Assembly (NCBI RefSeq): GCF_901543175.1
Contig: NZ_LR594040.1
Location: forward strand, 1,674,001-1,738,000
Length of the DNA stretch: 64,000 nucleotides
DNA from: Streptococcus australis
Lineage (GTDB): Bacteria > Bacillota > Bacilli > Lactobacillales > Streptococcaceae
Reading direction: 5' to 3'
In this document: piece after piece, positions 54,777 through 64,000 of the stretch
Layout of the letters: every line of letters begins with the position of its first letter
Numbering within the stretch: the first letter of the stretch is position 1
Notes under the pieces: generated by a model
Seen by the model: the letters and a program-made list of their open reading frames with translations, nothing else
Database searches by the model: none
Told to the model about the DNA's origin: nothing
Made by a program: the position numbers and the translations under genes

Positions 54777-57278
54777 TTATTTAACGACAATATTAACGAG
54801 TTTATTCGGTACCGCAATCACTTTCACAACTTCCTTGCCGTCGATCTCTGCTTTGACTTTTTCGTCAGCCAGAGCAATTTCTTGCAATTCTTCGCGTGAT
54901 AGGTCTTTAGCGACCATGAGTTTGGCACGAACTTTTCCTTGGATTTGGACGACGATTTCGATTTCGTCTTCAACCAATTTGCTTTCATCCCATGTTGGCC
55001 AAGCTACATAAGAAATAGATTCGCCTGTTGCTGCGAGAGTTTGCCAGAGTTCTTCTGCCAAGTGAGGCGCAAATGGTGCAATCAATTGGATAAAGCCTTT
55101 GGCGTAATCAACATATAGCTTGTCTTCCTTGTTAGCTGCGTTGACAAAAACCATAAGTTGAGCAATGGCTGTGTTGAATTTGAGGGACTCAATTTGTTCA
55201 GTAACAGCTTTGACTGTTTCGTTATAGACCTTGTCGAGGGCACCATTGTTCTCTGCAACAATTTCCTTGCTTGTAATCAAACGGTAAACACGATCCAAGA
55301 ACTTACGGCTTCCTTCCAAACCTTCTTCTGACCAAGCAATCGAAGTATCGAGTGGTCCCATGAACATTTCATAGACACGAAGGGTATCGGCACCGTATTG
55401 CTCCACAACATCGTCTGGGTTCACCACGTTCTTGAGCGATTTAGACATCTTGGCTGGCGCTTGCTCCAACTCCTCCCCTGTTTCCACATGGAAGAAGGAA
55501 CCGTCACGTTTTTCAACCTTGTCAGTCGCTACAAGTGCGCCACGGTGGTCACGGTAGCTTGTTCCCAAAATCATTCCTTGGTTAAAGAGTTTTTGGAATG
55601 GTTCTTTCGTAGGAACAACTCCAATATCATAGAGGAATTTGTGCCAGAAACGAGCGTAGAGCAAGTGAAGTACAGCATGCTCTGCACCACCCACGTAGAT
55701 ATCCACTGGCAACCATTGTTTGAGGAGATCCTCGTCAGCTAATTTTTCTGTATTGTGTGGGTCGATATAGCGAAGGTAGTACCAGCTTGAACCTGCCCAT
55801 TGCGGCATGGTGTTGGTCTCACGACGACCTTTGACGCCATCTTCACGAGTCACTTTAAGCCAGTTTATCAAGTTAGCTAGTGGACTTTCCCCTGTACCTG
55901 AAGGGCGAATGTTCTTGGTTACTGGCAAGACAAGTGGCAATTCATTTTCAGGAACAGCCGTTGAAGTCCCATCTTCCCAATGAATGATTGGAATTGGTTC
56001 ACCCCAGTAACGTTGACGGCTAAAGAGCCAGTCGCGGAGACGGTAGGTAACCTTCTTTTGACCACATTCTTTTTCTTCCAACCAAGCGACAATCTTAGCA
56101 ACCGCATCTTCTTTGTTCAGTCCATCTAGGAAGTCCGAATTGACATGAAGACCGTCTTCTGTATAAGCAGCTTCTGCCACATTACCACCTTCAAGCACTT
56201 CTACGATTGGAAGGCCAAACTGTTTGGCAAATTCCCAGTCACGTTGGTCGTGGGCTGGCACAGCCATGACAGCGCCTGTTCCATAGCTAGCAAGAACATA
56301 ATCCGCAATCCAGATTGGAATTTCCTTGCCATTGACAGGGTTGATGGCATAAGCACCGGTCCAAACCCCTGTTTTTTCCTTGGCAAGGTCGGTACGAGCC
56401 AAGTCAGACTTGAGACTAGCTTGGTGTTTGTAGTCAGCAACTGCTTCAGCTTGCTCTGGACTGACGATAGCATCTACCAAATCATGCTCAGGTGCAAGAA
56501 CGGTGAAAGTTGCACCGAAAAGAGTATCAGGACGAGTTGTAAAGACAGTGAACTCTTTGTCAGTTCCTTTGACTTTGAAGGTTACATTAGCACCAGTTGA
56601 TTTCCCGATCCAGTTGCGTTGCATATCCTTGATAGACTCTGGCCAATCAAGTTCATCCAAGTCATTGAGCAAGCGCTCTGCATAGGCAGTGATTTTGAGC
56701 ATCCATTGGCGCATTGGCTTGCGGACAACTGGATAGCCTCCACGCTCAGAAGTTCCGTCAGGAAGGACTTCTTCGTTGGCAATGGCCGTTCCCAATTCTT
56801 CGACCCAGTTTACTGGCACTTCCGCTTCATAAGCCAAACCTTTTTCGTAAAGCTTGGTGAAGATCCATTGCGTCCATTTGTAATAGTTTGGATCTGTTGT
56901 ATTGACTTCACGGTCCCAGTCGTAAGAGAAGCCAAGCGCATTGATTTGGCGTTTGAAGTTAGCAATATTTTCCGCTGTAAATTCTGCCGGGTCATTTCCC
57001 GTATCCATGGCGTATTGCTCTGCAGGCAATCCAAAGGCATCCCAACCCATTGGGTGAAGGACATTATAGCCTTGCGCACGTTTGTAACGGCTGAGAATAT
57101 CCGTTGCTGTGTAACCTTCTGGGTGTCCTACGTGCAGACCCGCTCCAGACGGATATGGGAACATATCGAGAGCATAAAACTTTGGTTTTGACGCATCTGT
57201 TCCTGTCTTAAATGTATGATGTTCTGCCCAGTAGCCTTGCCACTTAGGCTCGATTTCCTTATGATTGTAAAAACTCAT
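54777..57278 (-). CDS. leuS: leucyl-tRNA synthetase
   Basis: An 833-aa class I synthetase. HVGHPEG (HIGH box) near residue 48, editing CP1 insertion in the middle ([12 protein letters not shown]), KMSKSLKNV (KMSKS) near residue 615, and an anticodon-binding C-terminus. Charges tRNA-Leu. The 3' end is followed by a relic copy of its last codons. Confidence 0.97.
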   Translation of the reverse strand: MSFYNHKEIEPKWQGYWAEHHTFKTGTDASKPKFYALDMFPYPSGAGLHVGHPEGYTATDILSRYKRAQGYNVLHPMGWDAFGLPAEQYAMDTGNDPAEFTAENIANFKRQINALGFSYDWDREVNTTDPNYYKWTQWIFTKLYEKGLAYEAEVPVNWVEELGTAIANEEVLPDGTSERGGYPVVRKPMRQWMLKITAYAERLLNDLDELDWPESIKDMQRNWIGKSTGANVTFKVKGTDKEFTVFTTRPDTLFGATFTVLAPEHDLVDAIVSPEQAEAVADYKHQASLKSDLARTDLAKEKTGVWTGAYAINPVNGKEIPIWIADYVLASYGTGAVMAVPAHDQRDWEFAKQFGLPIVEVLEGGNVAEAAYTEDGLHVNSDFLDGLNKEDAVAKIVAWLEEKECGQKKVTYRLRDWLFSRQRYWGEPIPIIHWEDGTSTAVPENELPLVLPVTKNIRPSGTGESPLANLINWLKVTREDGVKGRRETNTMPQWAGSSWYYLRYIDPHNTEKLADEDLLKQWLPVDIYVGGAEHAVLHLLYARFWHKFLYDIGVVPTKEPFQKLFNQGMILGTSYRDHRGALVATDKVEKRDGSFFHVETGEELEQAPAKMSKSLKNVVNPDDVVEQYGADTLRVYEMFMGPLDTSIAWSEEGLEGSRKFLDRVYRLITSKEIVAENNGALDKVYNETVKAVTEQIESLKFNTAIAQLMVFVNAANKEDKLYVDYAKGFIQLIAPFAPHLAEELWQTLAATGESISYVAWPTWDESKLVEDEIEIVVQIQGKVRAKLMVAKDLSREELQEIALADEKVKAEIDGKEVVKVIAVPNKLVNIVVK

Positions 57279-57403
57279 GCTATTTCTCCAATTTTATGAT
57301 GTTACTATTATACCATTTTTGGGGGAATTTGAAAGTCGAGAAAGAATCTTTTCCCCTCCATTATCAAGAAAGATTGGCACCGAAAACAATCTTGCTAAGC
57401 AGA

Positions 57404-57437
57404 ATAAAAGATAGCTCCGCATAGGAGCTATCTTTTA
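57404..57437 (-). terminator. terminator after the phosphatase gene
   Basis: AAAGATAGCTCC and GGAGCTATCTTT arms, 6-base loop, T-rich on both strands. Confidence 0.75.
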
Positions 57438-58130
57438 TCAATACTTATTTTCTTCCATCTTCTTACGTCCCAGTTCCCGATAGCTACGGTCACCAACGAC
57501 ATCGACTGTAAACTGACCGTTCTCGTATTCTAGAATGGTCACACTACCATTATCCAGACCATGCGGATGCATGCCATTGATGAGATAAACCATTGTACCA
57601 ATGGTCATCCCGTGACTCACAACGAGAGCATTTCCGCCACCGTGTTCTTCCATTTCTTTAGCAATTGATTCAAAGCCTTCCTTGATTCGGCTACTGAGTT
57701 TTTCCCAGCCTTCAGCCCAACCAGCAGTATCAACCTCTACCAAACCTTCAGCTAGCTCGGCATAGGATAACTGATGAACATGATCCACCTTAAAAACACG
57801 AGGAATGACCCCCATAAAAAGATCCCCATCATAGGCTCCATCAAAACTACCAAAGCACCACTCACGGATTCGTTTATCCATACGGTAAGGGATTTTTCCT
57901 TGTAAGCCCAGTTCTTCTAGGATAATTCCCATGGTCTGAATGGTGCGCCCTGAATCACTAGAATAAGCTCGGTCAAACTGCAAACCAGACTCTCGTAAGC
58001 CAATTCCCAACTCATGGATTCCCAACTCACCTTCTGCAGTCAGAGGCGTATCACTCCATCCTTGAGCACGTCCAATCGTGTTAAACATCGTTTTCCCATG
58101 ACGGATCAAGTACAATCTTACTTTAGACAT
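57438..58130 (-). CDS. histidine phosphatase family protein (phosphoglycerate mutase-like)
   Basis: A 230-aa enzyme with the catalytic LIRHGKTMFN (phospho-histidine) near residue 8 and the second histidine in VVSHGMTIG near residue 168. The name phosphoglycerate mutase is often used, but without the glycolytic paralogue's insert it is more likely a broad phosphatase. Confidence 0.88.
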   Translation of the reverse strand: MSKVRLYLIRHGKTMFNTIGRAQGWSDTPLTAEGELGIHELGIGLRESGLQFDRAYSSDSGRTIQTMGIILEELGLQGKIPYRMDKRIREWCFGSFDGAYDGDLFMGVIPRVFKVDHVHQLSYAELAEGLVEVDTAGWAEGWEKLSSRIKEGFESIAKEMEEHGGGNALVVSHGMTIGTMVYLINGMHPHGLDNGSVTILEYENGQFTVDVVGDRSYRELGRKKMEENKY

Positions 58131-58214
58131 TTTCTATCCTCCATTTTCTTCTATTATATCATGGAACAAAGAAATATTCGGCTTTCAACAGTAAAGTCCG
58201 CTCTCGTAATTTCC

Positions 58215-58310
58215 CACAAGAAAAGCTACCCTAACGGTAGCTTTCCTAGGAGATTATTATGAAAAAGTTTAGGATTCTAATTAAATAAAGTTAGGAGATC
58301 TTTATTTAAT
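58215..58310 (-). ncRNA. csRNA (ccn family), copy 4
   Basis: Intact copy with a perfect 11-bp first stem (ATTAAATAAAG / CTTTATTTAAT) around the loop ATCTCCTAA, a CU-rich single strand, and the AAAGCTACC / GGTAGCTTT terminator. Lies between the DUF711 and phosphatase genes, a place where I recall a pneumococcal csRNA. Confidence 0.78.
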
Positions 58311-58316
58311 GATTAT

Positions 58317-58349
58317 AGTATACACAGTCATCCTTAAACTCAACTTAAA
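58317..58349 (-). promoter_or_regulatory. CiaR-type promoter of csRNA copy 4
   Basis: Minus strand: TTTAAG-TTGAG-TTTAAG (58333-58349), exact to the CiaR consensus, then 10 bases and TATACT. Confidence 0.8.
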
Positions 58350-58365
58350 TCGTCTCTCTTTTTTA

Positions 58366-59703
58366 TTAATTTTTAAAACTATGGATTGGAGCTGGGATTT
58401 GCCCACCGCGAGAGATGAAATCAACAGACGAAGCCCCGTTGACCTTCATTACTGGAGCTGTCCCTAGCAAACCACCAAGCTCAATCATATCGCCTTCTTT
58501 TCCCTTTGGAATAATACGGACGGCCGTTGTTTTCATGTTAATCACACCAATTGCCGCCTCATCCGCAATCATAGCCGCAATGGTTTCAGCAGGCGTATCT
58601 TCCGGAATGGCAATCATATCCAGTCCGACAGAACAGATAGCTGTCATGGCTTCTAGTTTCTCTAAATTCAGAGAGCCATTTTGCACCGCAGCAATCATCC
58701 CCTCATCTTCAGAAACGGGGATAAAAGCACCTGACAAGCCACCGACTTGGTTACAAGCCATCACTCCGCCCTTCTTAACTTGGTCATTCAAAAGAGCGAG
58801 GGCAGCCGTCGTCCCATGCGTACCAACTGTTTCTAGGCCCATTTCCTCAAGGATACGAGCCACAGAATCACCAACTGCAGGAGTCGGCGCCAAACTTAGG
58901 TCTACAATCCCAAAGTCGACTCCAAGCCGTTCACTTGCCATTTGACCAACTAGCTGACCAATACGAGTAATCTTAAAGGCTGTTTTCTTGACTGTCTCAG
59001 CTACTACATCAAAACTCTGACCACGAACTTTCTCCAAGGCGCGTTTGACGACACCAGGACCTGAAACTCCAACATTGATGATGACATCTGCTTCACCGAC
59101 ACCATGGAAGGCCCCCGCCATAAAAGGATTGTCCTCAACAGCGTTCGCAAATACGACCAATTTGGCAGCTCCCATATCTGATAAGTTCGCTGTTTCCTTG
59201 ATGATACGGCCCATATCTGCAACTGCAGTCATGTTGATGCCTGACTTGGTTGATCCGATATTGACGGACGAACAGACCTTGTCTGTCTCAGCAAGAGCAC
59301 GTGGGATAGAATTGATGAGAATCTCATCTCCTTTTTGGTAGCCTTTTTGTACCAAGGCCGAAAAACCACCAATAAAGTCAACACCAATCTCCTTGGCAGC
59401 CTTATCAAGTGCCTTTGCCAAAACGACATAGTCCGTCGCATCAGTCGCTGCTCCAATCAAGGAAATCGGAGTCACCGATACTCGTTTATTGACAATAGGA
59501 ATCCCTAGTTCTGCAGCAATTTCATCTCCTACAGCCACTAGATTTGCAGCTTTAGTTGTGATTTTTTGGTAAATTTTTTCAGCAGCACGTTCGATGTCTG
59601 GATCAATACAGTCCAAAAGGGAAATGCCCATGGTGATGGTTCTGATATCGAAATTCTGCTCCTCAATCATGGCAATGGTTTCAGTAACTTGTCTAATATC
59701 CAT
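58366..59703 (-). CDS. UPF0210 / DUF711 family protein
   Basis: A 445-aa protein of the PFL-like DUF711 family, conserved in Gram-positive bacteria with unknown reaction. Gly-rich catalytic-looking segments ([36 protein letters not shown]) are visible. It follows the ACT-domain gene by 9 bases, a pairing that is conserved widely and suggests the ACT protein senses an amino acid for it. Confidence 0.88.
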   Translation of the reverse strand: MDIRQVTETIAMIEEQNFDIRTITMGISLLDCIDPDIERAAEKIYQKITTKAANLVAVGDEIAAELGIPIVNKRVSVTPISLIGAATDATDYVVLAKALDKAAKEIGVDFIGGFSALVQKGYQKGDEILINSIPRALAETDKVCSSVNIGSTKSGINMTAVADMGRIIKETANLSDMGAAKLVVFANAVEDNPFMAGAFHGVGEADVIINVGVSGPGVVKRALEKVRGQSFDVVAETVKKTAFKITRIGQLVGQMASERLGVDFGIVDLSLAPTPAVGDSVARILEEMGLETVGTHGTTAALALLNDQVKKGGVMACNQVGGLSGAFIPVSEDEGMIAAVQNGSLNLEKLEAMTAICSVGLDMIAIPEDTPAETIAAMIADEAAIGVINMKTTAVRIIPKGKEGDMIELGGLLGTAPVMKVNGASSVDFISRGGQIPAPIHSFKN

Positions 59704-59712
59704 GATGACCTC

Positions 59713-59979
59713 CTAGATATTGTACATGGCATCAAAAATCGCTGCACTCTGGATATTGATTTTCACATTTAAGGTCTGCCCGAAAGCTTCAAACTCATTT
59801 CGCAAAGTTGTAAAATCCTGTTTTTCATCACTAGATACGACAGCCATCATGGTAAAATACTCATCCAGTACTGTTTGAGAAATATCGTCAATATTCAATC
59901 CCAACTCTGCAATCTTAGTAGACACACCTGCGACAATTCCAGCCTTATCCTTACCAACCACTGTAATAATAGCCTTCAT
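59713..59979 (-). CDS. ACT-domain protein (UPF0237)
   Basis: An 88-aa single ACT domain (MKAIITVVGKDKAGIVAGVSTKIAELGLNI), a ligand-binding regulatory fold. Streptococcal homologues have been solved structurally but have no assigned role. It is coupled to the DUF711 gene downstream. Confidence 0.9.
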   Translation of the reverse strand: MKAIITVVGKDKAGIVAGVSTKIAELGLNIDDISQTVLDEYFTMMAVVSSDEKQDFTTLRNEFEAFGQTLNVKINIQSAAIFDAMYNI

Positions 59980-60068
59980 CCTTATACCCCATTTCTACGA
60001 TTTTTAGAAAACCTGAACGTTTTTGATTTTCTTTTTCCCTAGTATAGCATATTTCCATAGAAAATACT

Positions 60069-60131
60069 AAAAAACGCCTGCTTACGAAGTTGTTCTTAAA
60101 CAAAAAACAATTTCGTAAACAAGCGTCTACC
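60069..60131 (-). terminator. long terminator of the ribosomal-protein operon
   Basis: A ~21-bp stem (minus-strand arms start ACGCTTGTTTACGAAATTGTT-like and its wobble complement) followed by TTTTTT. It ends the operon after rplQ and the L17 element. Confidence 0.75.
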
Positions 60132-60137
60132 CTATCA

Positions 60138-60230
60138 AATGATGATGAGTGTTCCCGCTAGGACCGAAGTCCCAGCGGTAGACCAGAGCTAGACTAAGAG
60201 CACAAGACTCCATCATCATAACACTCAACA
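60138..60230 (-). ncRNA. L17 downstream element (L17DE RNA)
   Basis: Directly after rplQ on the minus strand. Outer helix pairs GTTATGATGATGGAG with its complement near CACTCATCATCATTTG; the inner hairpin is ACCGCTGGGAC-TTCG-GTCCTAGCGGG. Location and architecture match the L17DE motif described downstream of L17 genes in Lactobacillales; it probably regulates L17 or stabilises the operon's 3' end. Confidence 0.75.
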
Positions 60231-60242
60231 AAATTGATGATT

Positions 60243-60629
60243 TTATACTAATTCGATGATCGCCATTGGCGCAGCATCACCACGACGTGGTTCAGTTTTA
60301 AGGATACGAGTGTATCCACCGTTACGTTCAGCATAACGAGGTGCGATTTCTGAGAACAATTTTTGAAGTGCTGTAGTAGAAGTGTACTTATCAGTTGCTT
60401 CATCATAGTTTTCAGATGCGATTTCATTACGTACGAAAGCAGCTGCTTGACGACGTGCATGCAAATCACCACGTTTACCTAGAGTAATCATTTTTTCAAC
60501 AGTTTTACGGATTTCTTTAGCACGAGCTTCAGTTGTCACGATTGATTCGTTGATCAAAAGGTCAGTTGTCAAATCGCGAAGCATTGCTTTACGTTGTGAG
60601 CTAGTGCGTCCTAGTTTACGGTAAGCCAT
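60243..60629 (-). CDS. rplQ: 50S ribosomal protein L17
   Basis: 128 aa, full length. [20 protein letters not shown] start and the [21 protein letters not shown] signature are typical. Last gene of the operon; starts 12 bases after rpoA. Confidence 0.98.
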   Translation of the reverse strand: MAYRKLGRTSSQRKAMLRDLTTDLLINESIVTTEARAKEIRKTVEKMITLGKRGDLHARRQAAAFVRNEIASENYDEATDKYTSTTALQKLFSEIAPRYAERNGGYTRILKTEPRRGDAAPMAIIELV

Positions 60630-60640
60630 GTATTCCTCCT

Positions 60641-61576
60641 TTATTTATCTTTTAATCCAAGACCCAAGTCAATGAGTTTGAGTTTCACTTCTTCCAAACT
60701 CTTGCGTCCAAGATTTCGTACTTTCATCATCTCTGCTTCAGATTTTTCTGTCAAATCATGCACAGTATTGATACCGGCACGTTTCAAACAGTTGTATGAA
60801 CGCACAGACAAGTCCAGTTCCTCAATCGTACGATCCAAAATACGATCGTCAGATTCAGTATCAGCTTCTTTCATCACTTCAGTTGACTTAGCAATCTCAG
60901 TAAGATTTGTAAACAAATCAAGATGTTCTGTCAAGATACGTGCTGAAAGCCCTAAAGCATCTTCTGGAATAATTGTTCCATTAGTCAAGATTTCAAGGGT
61001 TAATTTGTCAAATCCATCATTGCTACCTACACGAGCAGGTTCAACCTGATAGTTGACTTTTGTAACTGGTGTATAAATAGAATCTACAGCAAGTGTTCCA
61101 ACTGGTGCATTATCTTTTTTGTTTTCATCAGCAGGTACATATCCACGACCACTGTTAACAGTCATTGTCGCTTTTAGTGAAGAACCTTCACCGATTGTAA
61201 AGAGATAATGATCTGGATTTACAATTTCAATATCACTGTCAGTCAAAATATCTCCAGCTGTAATTTCAGCAGGACCTTCAACGTCAAGTTCAATGATTTT
61301 TTCGTCTTCAACGTATGATTTCACTGCAATCCCTTTAATGTTCAGAATGATTTGCATCACGTCTTCACGAACACCTGGAACTGTGTCAAACTCATGCAAG
61401 ACACCTTCAATGTTGATAGATGTCACTGCTGCTCCTGGTAGAGAAGCTAGTAGTACACGACGAAGAGAGTTACCAAGAGTTGTACCGTAGCCACGTTCAA
61501 GCGGTTCGATTACAAACTTGCCATAATCTTTATTTTCATCAATTTTTGTTATATTTGGTTTTTCAAACTCGATCAT
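60641..61576 (-). CDS. rpoA: RNA polymerase alpha subunit
   Basis: 311 aa. N-terminal assembly domain ([20 protein letters not shown]) and C-terminal DNA-binding domain ([22 protein letters not shown]) are both present. 42 bases downstream of rpsK. Confidence 0.98.
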   Translation of the reverse strand: MIEFEKPNITKIDENKDYGKFVIEPLERGYGTTLGNSLRRVLLASLPGAAVTSINIEGVLHEFDTVPGVREDVMQIILNIKGIAVKSYVEDEKIIELDVEGPAEITAGDILTDSDIEIVNPDHYLFTIGEGSSLKATMTVNSGRGYVPADENKKDNAPVGTLAVDSIYTPVTKVNYQVEPARVGSNDGFDKLTLEILTNGTIIPEDALGLSARILTEHLDLFTNLTEIAKSTEVMKEADTESDDRILDRTIEELDLSVRSYNCLKRAGINTVHDLTEKSEAEMMKVRNLGRKSLEEVKLKLIDLGLGLKDK

Positions 61577-61618
61577 TTAGTTACTCCCTCTTAAACGAAA
61601 AGCAGTGTAATGCAATGA

Positions 61619-62002
61619 TTATACACGGCGACGTTTTGGAGGACGAGCACCATTGTGTGGCACTGGAGTCACATCACGAATTGCTGTTACTTCAAGACCA
61701 GCGGCAGCAAGCGCACGAATAGCTGACTCACGACCAGAACCTGGACCTTTTACAGTAACTTCAACTGATTTAAGACCGTGTTCTTGTGCAGATTTAGCAG
61801 CAGCTTCAGAAGCCATTTGAGCAGCGAATGGTGTAGATTTACGAGAACCTTTGAAACCAAGAGCACCAGCTGATGACCAAGAAATTGCGTTACCATGCAC
61901 ATCAGTAATCATAACAATAGTGTTATTAAATGTAGCGTGAATATGGGCAATACCAGATTCGATATTCTTTTTCACACGACGTTTACGTGTTGGTTTAGCC
62001 AA
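61619..62002 (-). CDS. rpsK: 30S ribosomal protein S11
   Basis: 127 aa; signatures [17 protein letters not shown] and [18 protein letters not shown] at the C-terminus. 17 bases after rpsM. Confidence 0.98.
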   Translation of the reverse strand: MAKPTRKRRVKKNIESGIAHIHATFNNTIVMITDVHGNAISWSSAGALGFKGSRKSTPFAAQMASEAAAKSAQEHGLKSVEVTVKGPGSGRESAIRALAAAGLEVTAIRDVTPVPHNGARPPKRRRV

Positions 62003-62019
62003 GACTTTTACCTCCTATA

Positions 62020-62385
62020 TTATTTTTTCTTACCAGCAATCGCAACAGCTTTACCTTTACGAGTGCGAGCGTTGTTTTTAGTGTTTTGTCCACGGACAGG
62101 AAGTCCACGACGGTGACGGATACCACGGTATGAACCGATTTCCATCAAACGTTTGATGTTCAAGTTTACTTCACGACGAAGGTCACCTTCAACTTTGATT
62201 GCATCCACTTCACGACGGATAGCATCTTCTTGATCTGATGTAAGGTCACGTACACGAACATCTTCTGAGATTCCAGCAGCAGCCAAAATTTTCTTAGATG
62301 TTGCAAGTCCGATACCGTAAACGTAAGTCAATGAGATTACTACGCGTTTGTCATTTGGAATGTCAACTCCAGCAATACGAGCCAT
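62020..62385 (-). CDS. rpsM: 30S ribosomal protein S13
   Basis: 121 aa; [19 protein letters not shown] start and the late [19 protein letters not shown] signature. Confidence 0.98.
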
Positions 62386-62402
62386 GTTTTCTCCTTTCTA
62401 TC

Positions 62403-62519
62403 TTATCCTTGACGTTGTTTGTGTTTTGGATTTGCTGGGCAAATTACCATAACACGACCATTACGACGAATTACTTTACAGTATTCGCAAATTGGTTTGA
62501 CCGATGGTCTTACTTTCAT
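62403..62519 (-). CDS. rpmJ: 50S ribosomal protein L36
   Basis: 38 aa from ATG 62519 ([19 protein letters not shown]). The C-x2-C ... C ... H zinc ligands of the zinc-containing L36 type are present (CEYC, CPANPKH). Between infA and rpsM as expected. Confidence 0.97.
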
Positions 62520-62543
62520 TTCTTATCCCTCCAAGTTTTTCGA

Positions 62544-62762
62544 TTATTTAAAGCGGTAAGTGATACGTCCACGTGTCAAGTCATATGGACTCATCTCGAC
62601 AGTAACACGATCTCCCGCTAAAATACGAATATAGTTTTTACGAATTTTACCAGAAACTGTTGCTAAAATCTGATGTCCATTTTCAAGTTCAACCGTAAAC
62701 ATTGCGTTAGGCATTGTATCGACTACTTTGCCTTCAACTTCAATCACATCGTCTTTTGCCAC
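62544..62762 (-). CDS. infA: translation initiation factor IF-1
   Basis: 72 aa with a GTG start at 62762 ([14 protein letters not shown]) behind GGAGGTGC. The frame extends upstream to 62816, but length and the ribosome binding site fix the GTG. S1-type OB fold, ending RITYRFK. Confidence 0.96.
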   Translation of the reverse strand: MAKDDVIEVEGKVVDTMPNAMFTVELENGHQILATVSGKIRKNYIRILAGDRVTVEMSPYDLTRGRITYRFK

Positions 62763-62878
62763 GCAAAAGCACCTCCATAAATTTCGATTTGATGCCTCTA
62801 AACATAGAGACAACAATTATAAGTCAGACTATCTCAGTATAACATTTGTAGCGATTTTTTGCAAGTGTGAAAAACGCT

Positions 62879-63517
62879 TTATTTCAAATTTGTCAATACT
62901 TTTTCGATGTCTTTGAACACATCATTGATATCTTGATTTCCTTCGATATCGTGAACCAAACCTTTGACACGGTAGTGAGCAATGATTGGTTCACCTTGGG
63001 CGATGTTCACATCCAAGCGACGTTTCACTGTTTCAGGTTTGTCATCTTCACGTTGGTAATAATCTTCCTCTTTGTAGTCAACGGGTGGGTTGAAAACTTT
63101 GTGGAAGGTTTCGCCTGTTTCGCGGTGGATGATACGGCCACTCAAACGTTCCAAGAGACAATCTGGGTTCACTTCGATATTGATCACACCTTCTAGTTCG
63201 ATACCAAGTTCAGCCAATGTTTTATCCAAGGCATGAGCTTGTTCAATCGTACGTGGGTAACCATCTAACAAGAAACCTGTTTCTTTGATATCATCCTGTG
63301 AAAGGCGTTCTTTAACAATTCCATTTGTAACTTCATCTGGAACCAACTCACCTTTGTCGATGTATGACTTTGCAAGCACACCCATTTCAGTTTGATTTGC
63401 CATAGCAGCACGGAACATATCCCCAGTTGAAATGTGTGCCACGTGGAATTGTTCCACAATTTTAGCTGCTTGCGTTCCCTTACCTGCTCCAGGTAAGCCC
63501 ATAATCAAAAGATTCAT
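62879..63517 (-). CDS. adk: adenylate kinase
   Basis: 212 aa; P-loop [12 protein letters not shown] near residue 7, AMP-site [11 protein letters not shown] region and [10 protein letters not shown]. It is the short-LID type without the four-cysteine zinc site. Follows secY. Confidence 0.97.
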   Translation of the reverse strand: MNLLIMGLPGAGKGTQAAKIVEQFHVAHISTGDMFRAAMANQTEMGVLAKSYIDKGELVPDEVTNGIVKERLSQDDIKETGFLLDGYPRTIEQAHALDKTLAELGIELEGVINIEVNPDCLLERLSGRIIHRETGETFHKVFNPPVDYKEEDYYQREDDKPETVKRRLDVNIAQGEPIIAHYRVKGLVHDIEGNQDINDVFKDIEKVLTNLK

Positions 63518-63591
63518 GATCTGATCTCCTTATTTTGTATTTAAATAGAAGCAGAAAACTGTTCTAACTCCTATTTAAAAACAAAATAGAA

Positions 63592-63616
63592 GAGGGGAGA
63601 CGAAAGTCTCCCTTAT
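63592..63616 (-). terminator. hairpin between secY and adk
   Basis: GGGAGAC-GAAA-GTCTCCC with a weak T-run; probably a partial terminator or processing site inside the operon. Confidence 0.55.
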
Positions 63617-63662
63617 AGATAGACTTTCATACTCCACTCTCTAAGCAAAAGTAGTCTTGCTT

Positions 63663-64000
63663 TTATTCTGTTTTGTCCATGAAACCAACATACTTACGTT
63701 TCAATAGGTAACCTTCTAGCTGTTTGATTCCTTCGATACCTGTCGAAATAATGATCAAAAGACTAGTTCCCCCAAAAGCAACCGCTTCTGAGAGCCCAAA
63801 GACATCTTTTGCTACAATCGGCAAGATTGAAATCACACCAAGGAAAAGGGAACCGACGGTTGCAAGGCGACGAAGAAGTTTTGACATAAACTCTTCTGTT
63901 CCTTTACCTGGACGGACACCGTGGATATAGGCTCCGCTCTTTTGCAAGTTTTCTGCTGCTTTCTCTGGATTGATCTGTACAAATGTATAGAAGAAGGTAA
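63663..64000 (-). CDS. secY: preprotein translocase subunit SecY (C-terminal part; runs off the window)
   Basis: The open frame continues past 64000. The visible ~112 residues include FFYTFVQINPEKAAENLQKSG, the last two transmembrane helices (VGSLFLGVISILPIVAKD and FGGTSLLIIISTGIEGI) and the cytoplasmic tail. This is the protein-conducting channel of the Sec system; placement before adk and infA is the standard order. Confidence 0.96.
   Translation of the reverse strand, partial: TFFYTFVQINPEKAAENLQKSGAYIHGVRPGKGTEEFMSKLLRRLATVGSLFLGVISILPIVAKDVFGLSEAVAFGGTSLLIIISTGIEGIKQLEGYLLKRKYVGFMDKTE

Noticed and set aside
57279..57403. Possible T-box leader for leuS
   Set aside because: No T-box sequence (TGGNACCGCG-like) or specifier structure is seen upstream of leuS.

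Overview
The window looks like a chromosomal segment of a mitis-group streptococcus (Streptococcus mitis / oralis / pneumoniae type). The evidence is the family-typical proteins (PolC of 1463 aa, LeuS, RuvB, UppS, GlmS, RpoA), the pneumococcus-like gene order (pepC-rsuA-glsB-pepS; uppS-cdsA-rseP-proS-bglA; ruvB; leuS; DUF711-ACT-rplQ-rpoA-rpsK-rpsM-rpmJ-infA-adk-secY), a BOX repeat, and four small-RNA genes preceded by CiaR-type TTTAAG-N5-TTTAAG promoters. Most housekeeping genes lie on the minus strand.

Layout. 1-8712 is the end of a mobile or conjugative element that enters from the left. It has a minus-strand operon (partial gene, TnpW-like peptide, replication-relaxation protein, VirD4/TraG-like coupling ATPase, small membrane proteins) and a divergent plus-strand set: an unknown 367-aa protein, an AAA/ABC ATPase, a serine recombinase with two inverted 28-bp sites around a hairpin, and four Cys-rich zinc-type microproteins. 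8798-13250 is core (pepC, rsuA, glsB, pepS) followed by a DinJ-YafQ toxin-antitoxin pair. 13396-18038 is an AT-rich three-gene insertion that I read as a Lamassu/ABC-3C/Ddm-type anti-phage operon: nuclease effector, middle component, Rad50-like ATPase. 18319-29086 is core replication, translation and envelope genes (polC, bglA, proS, rseP, cdsA, uppS). 29506-34842 is an operon joining a polar amino-acid ABC transporter to two UROD/MtaA-like methyltransferase homologues. 35210-36067 is an e(P4)-type acid phosphatase lipoprotein.

36073-41553 is a restriction-modification locus. A heptanucleotide tandem repeat lies in a leader ORF whose stop overlaps the start of a single-chain type IIG-like restriction-methylase. 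Inverted terminator-bearing repeats flank this cassette, and next to it is a helicase/nuclease (Res-like) gene that has lost its 5' end. 41834-46574 has glmS, a half-size EamA transporter with a duplicated promoter, an orphan Gtf3-like glycosyltransferase, a gene remnant and a nucleotidyltransferase. 46564-53267 has ruvB and a redox module: an FMN-reductase/fumarate-reductase fusion, a second FMN reductase, a divergent OFA-type MFS transporter and an AraC regulator. 53457-64000 is core again: two GNATs, leuS, a phosphatase, DUF711, ACT and the end of the ribosomal-protein operon through adk into secY.

RNA level. Four CiaR-type csRNA genes sit at 29181-29273, 47595-47796, 53305-53404 and 58215-58310, each ending in the terminator that also serves the upstream minus-strand gene. 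One of them is split by a BOX element. An L17 downstream element lies after rplQ. No rRNA, tRNA or CRISPR array was seen. All functional statements come from reading the sequence and remembered family knowledge; no searches were run.
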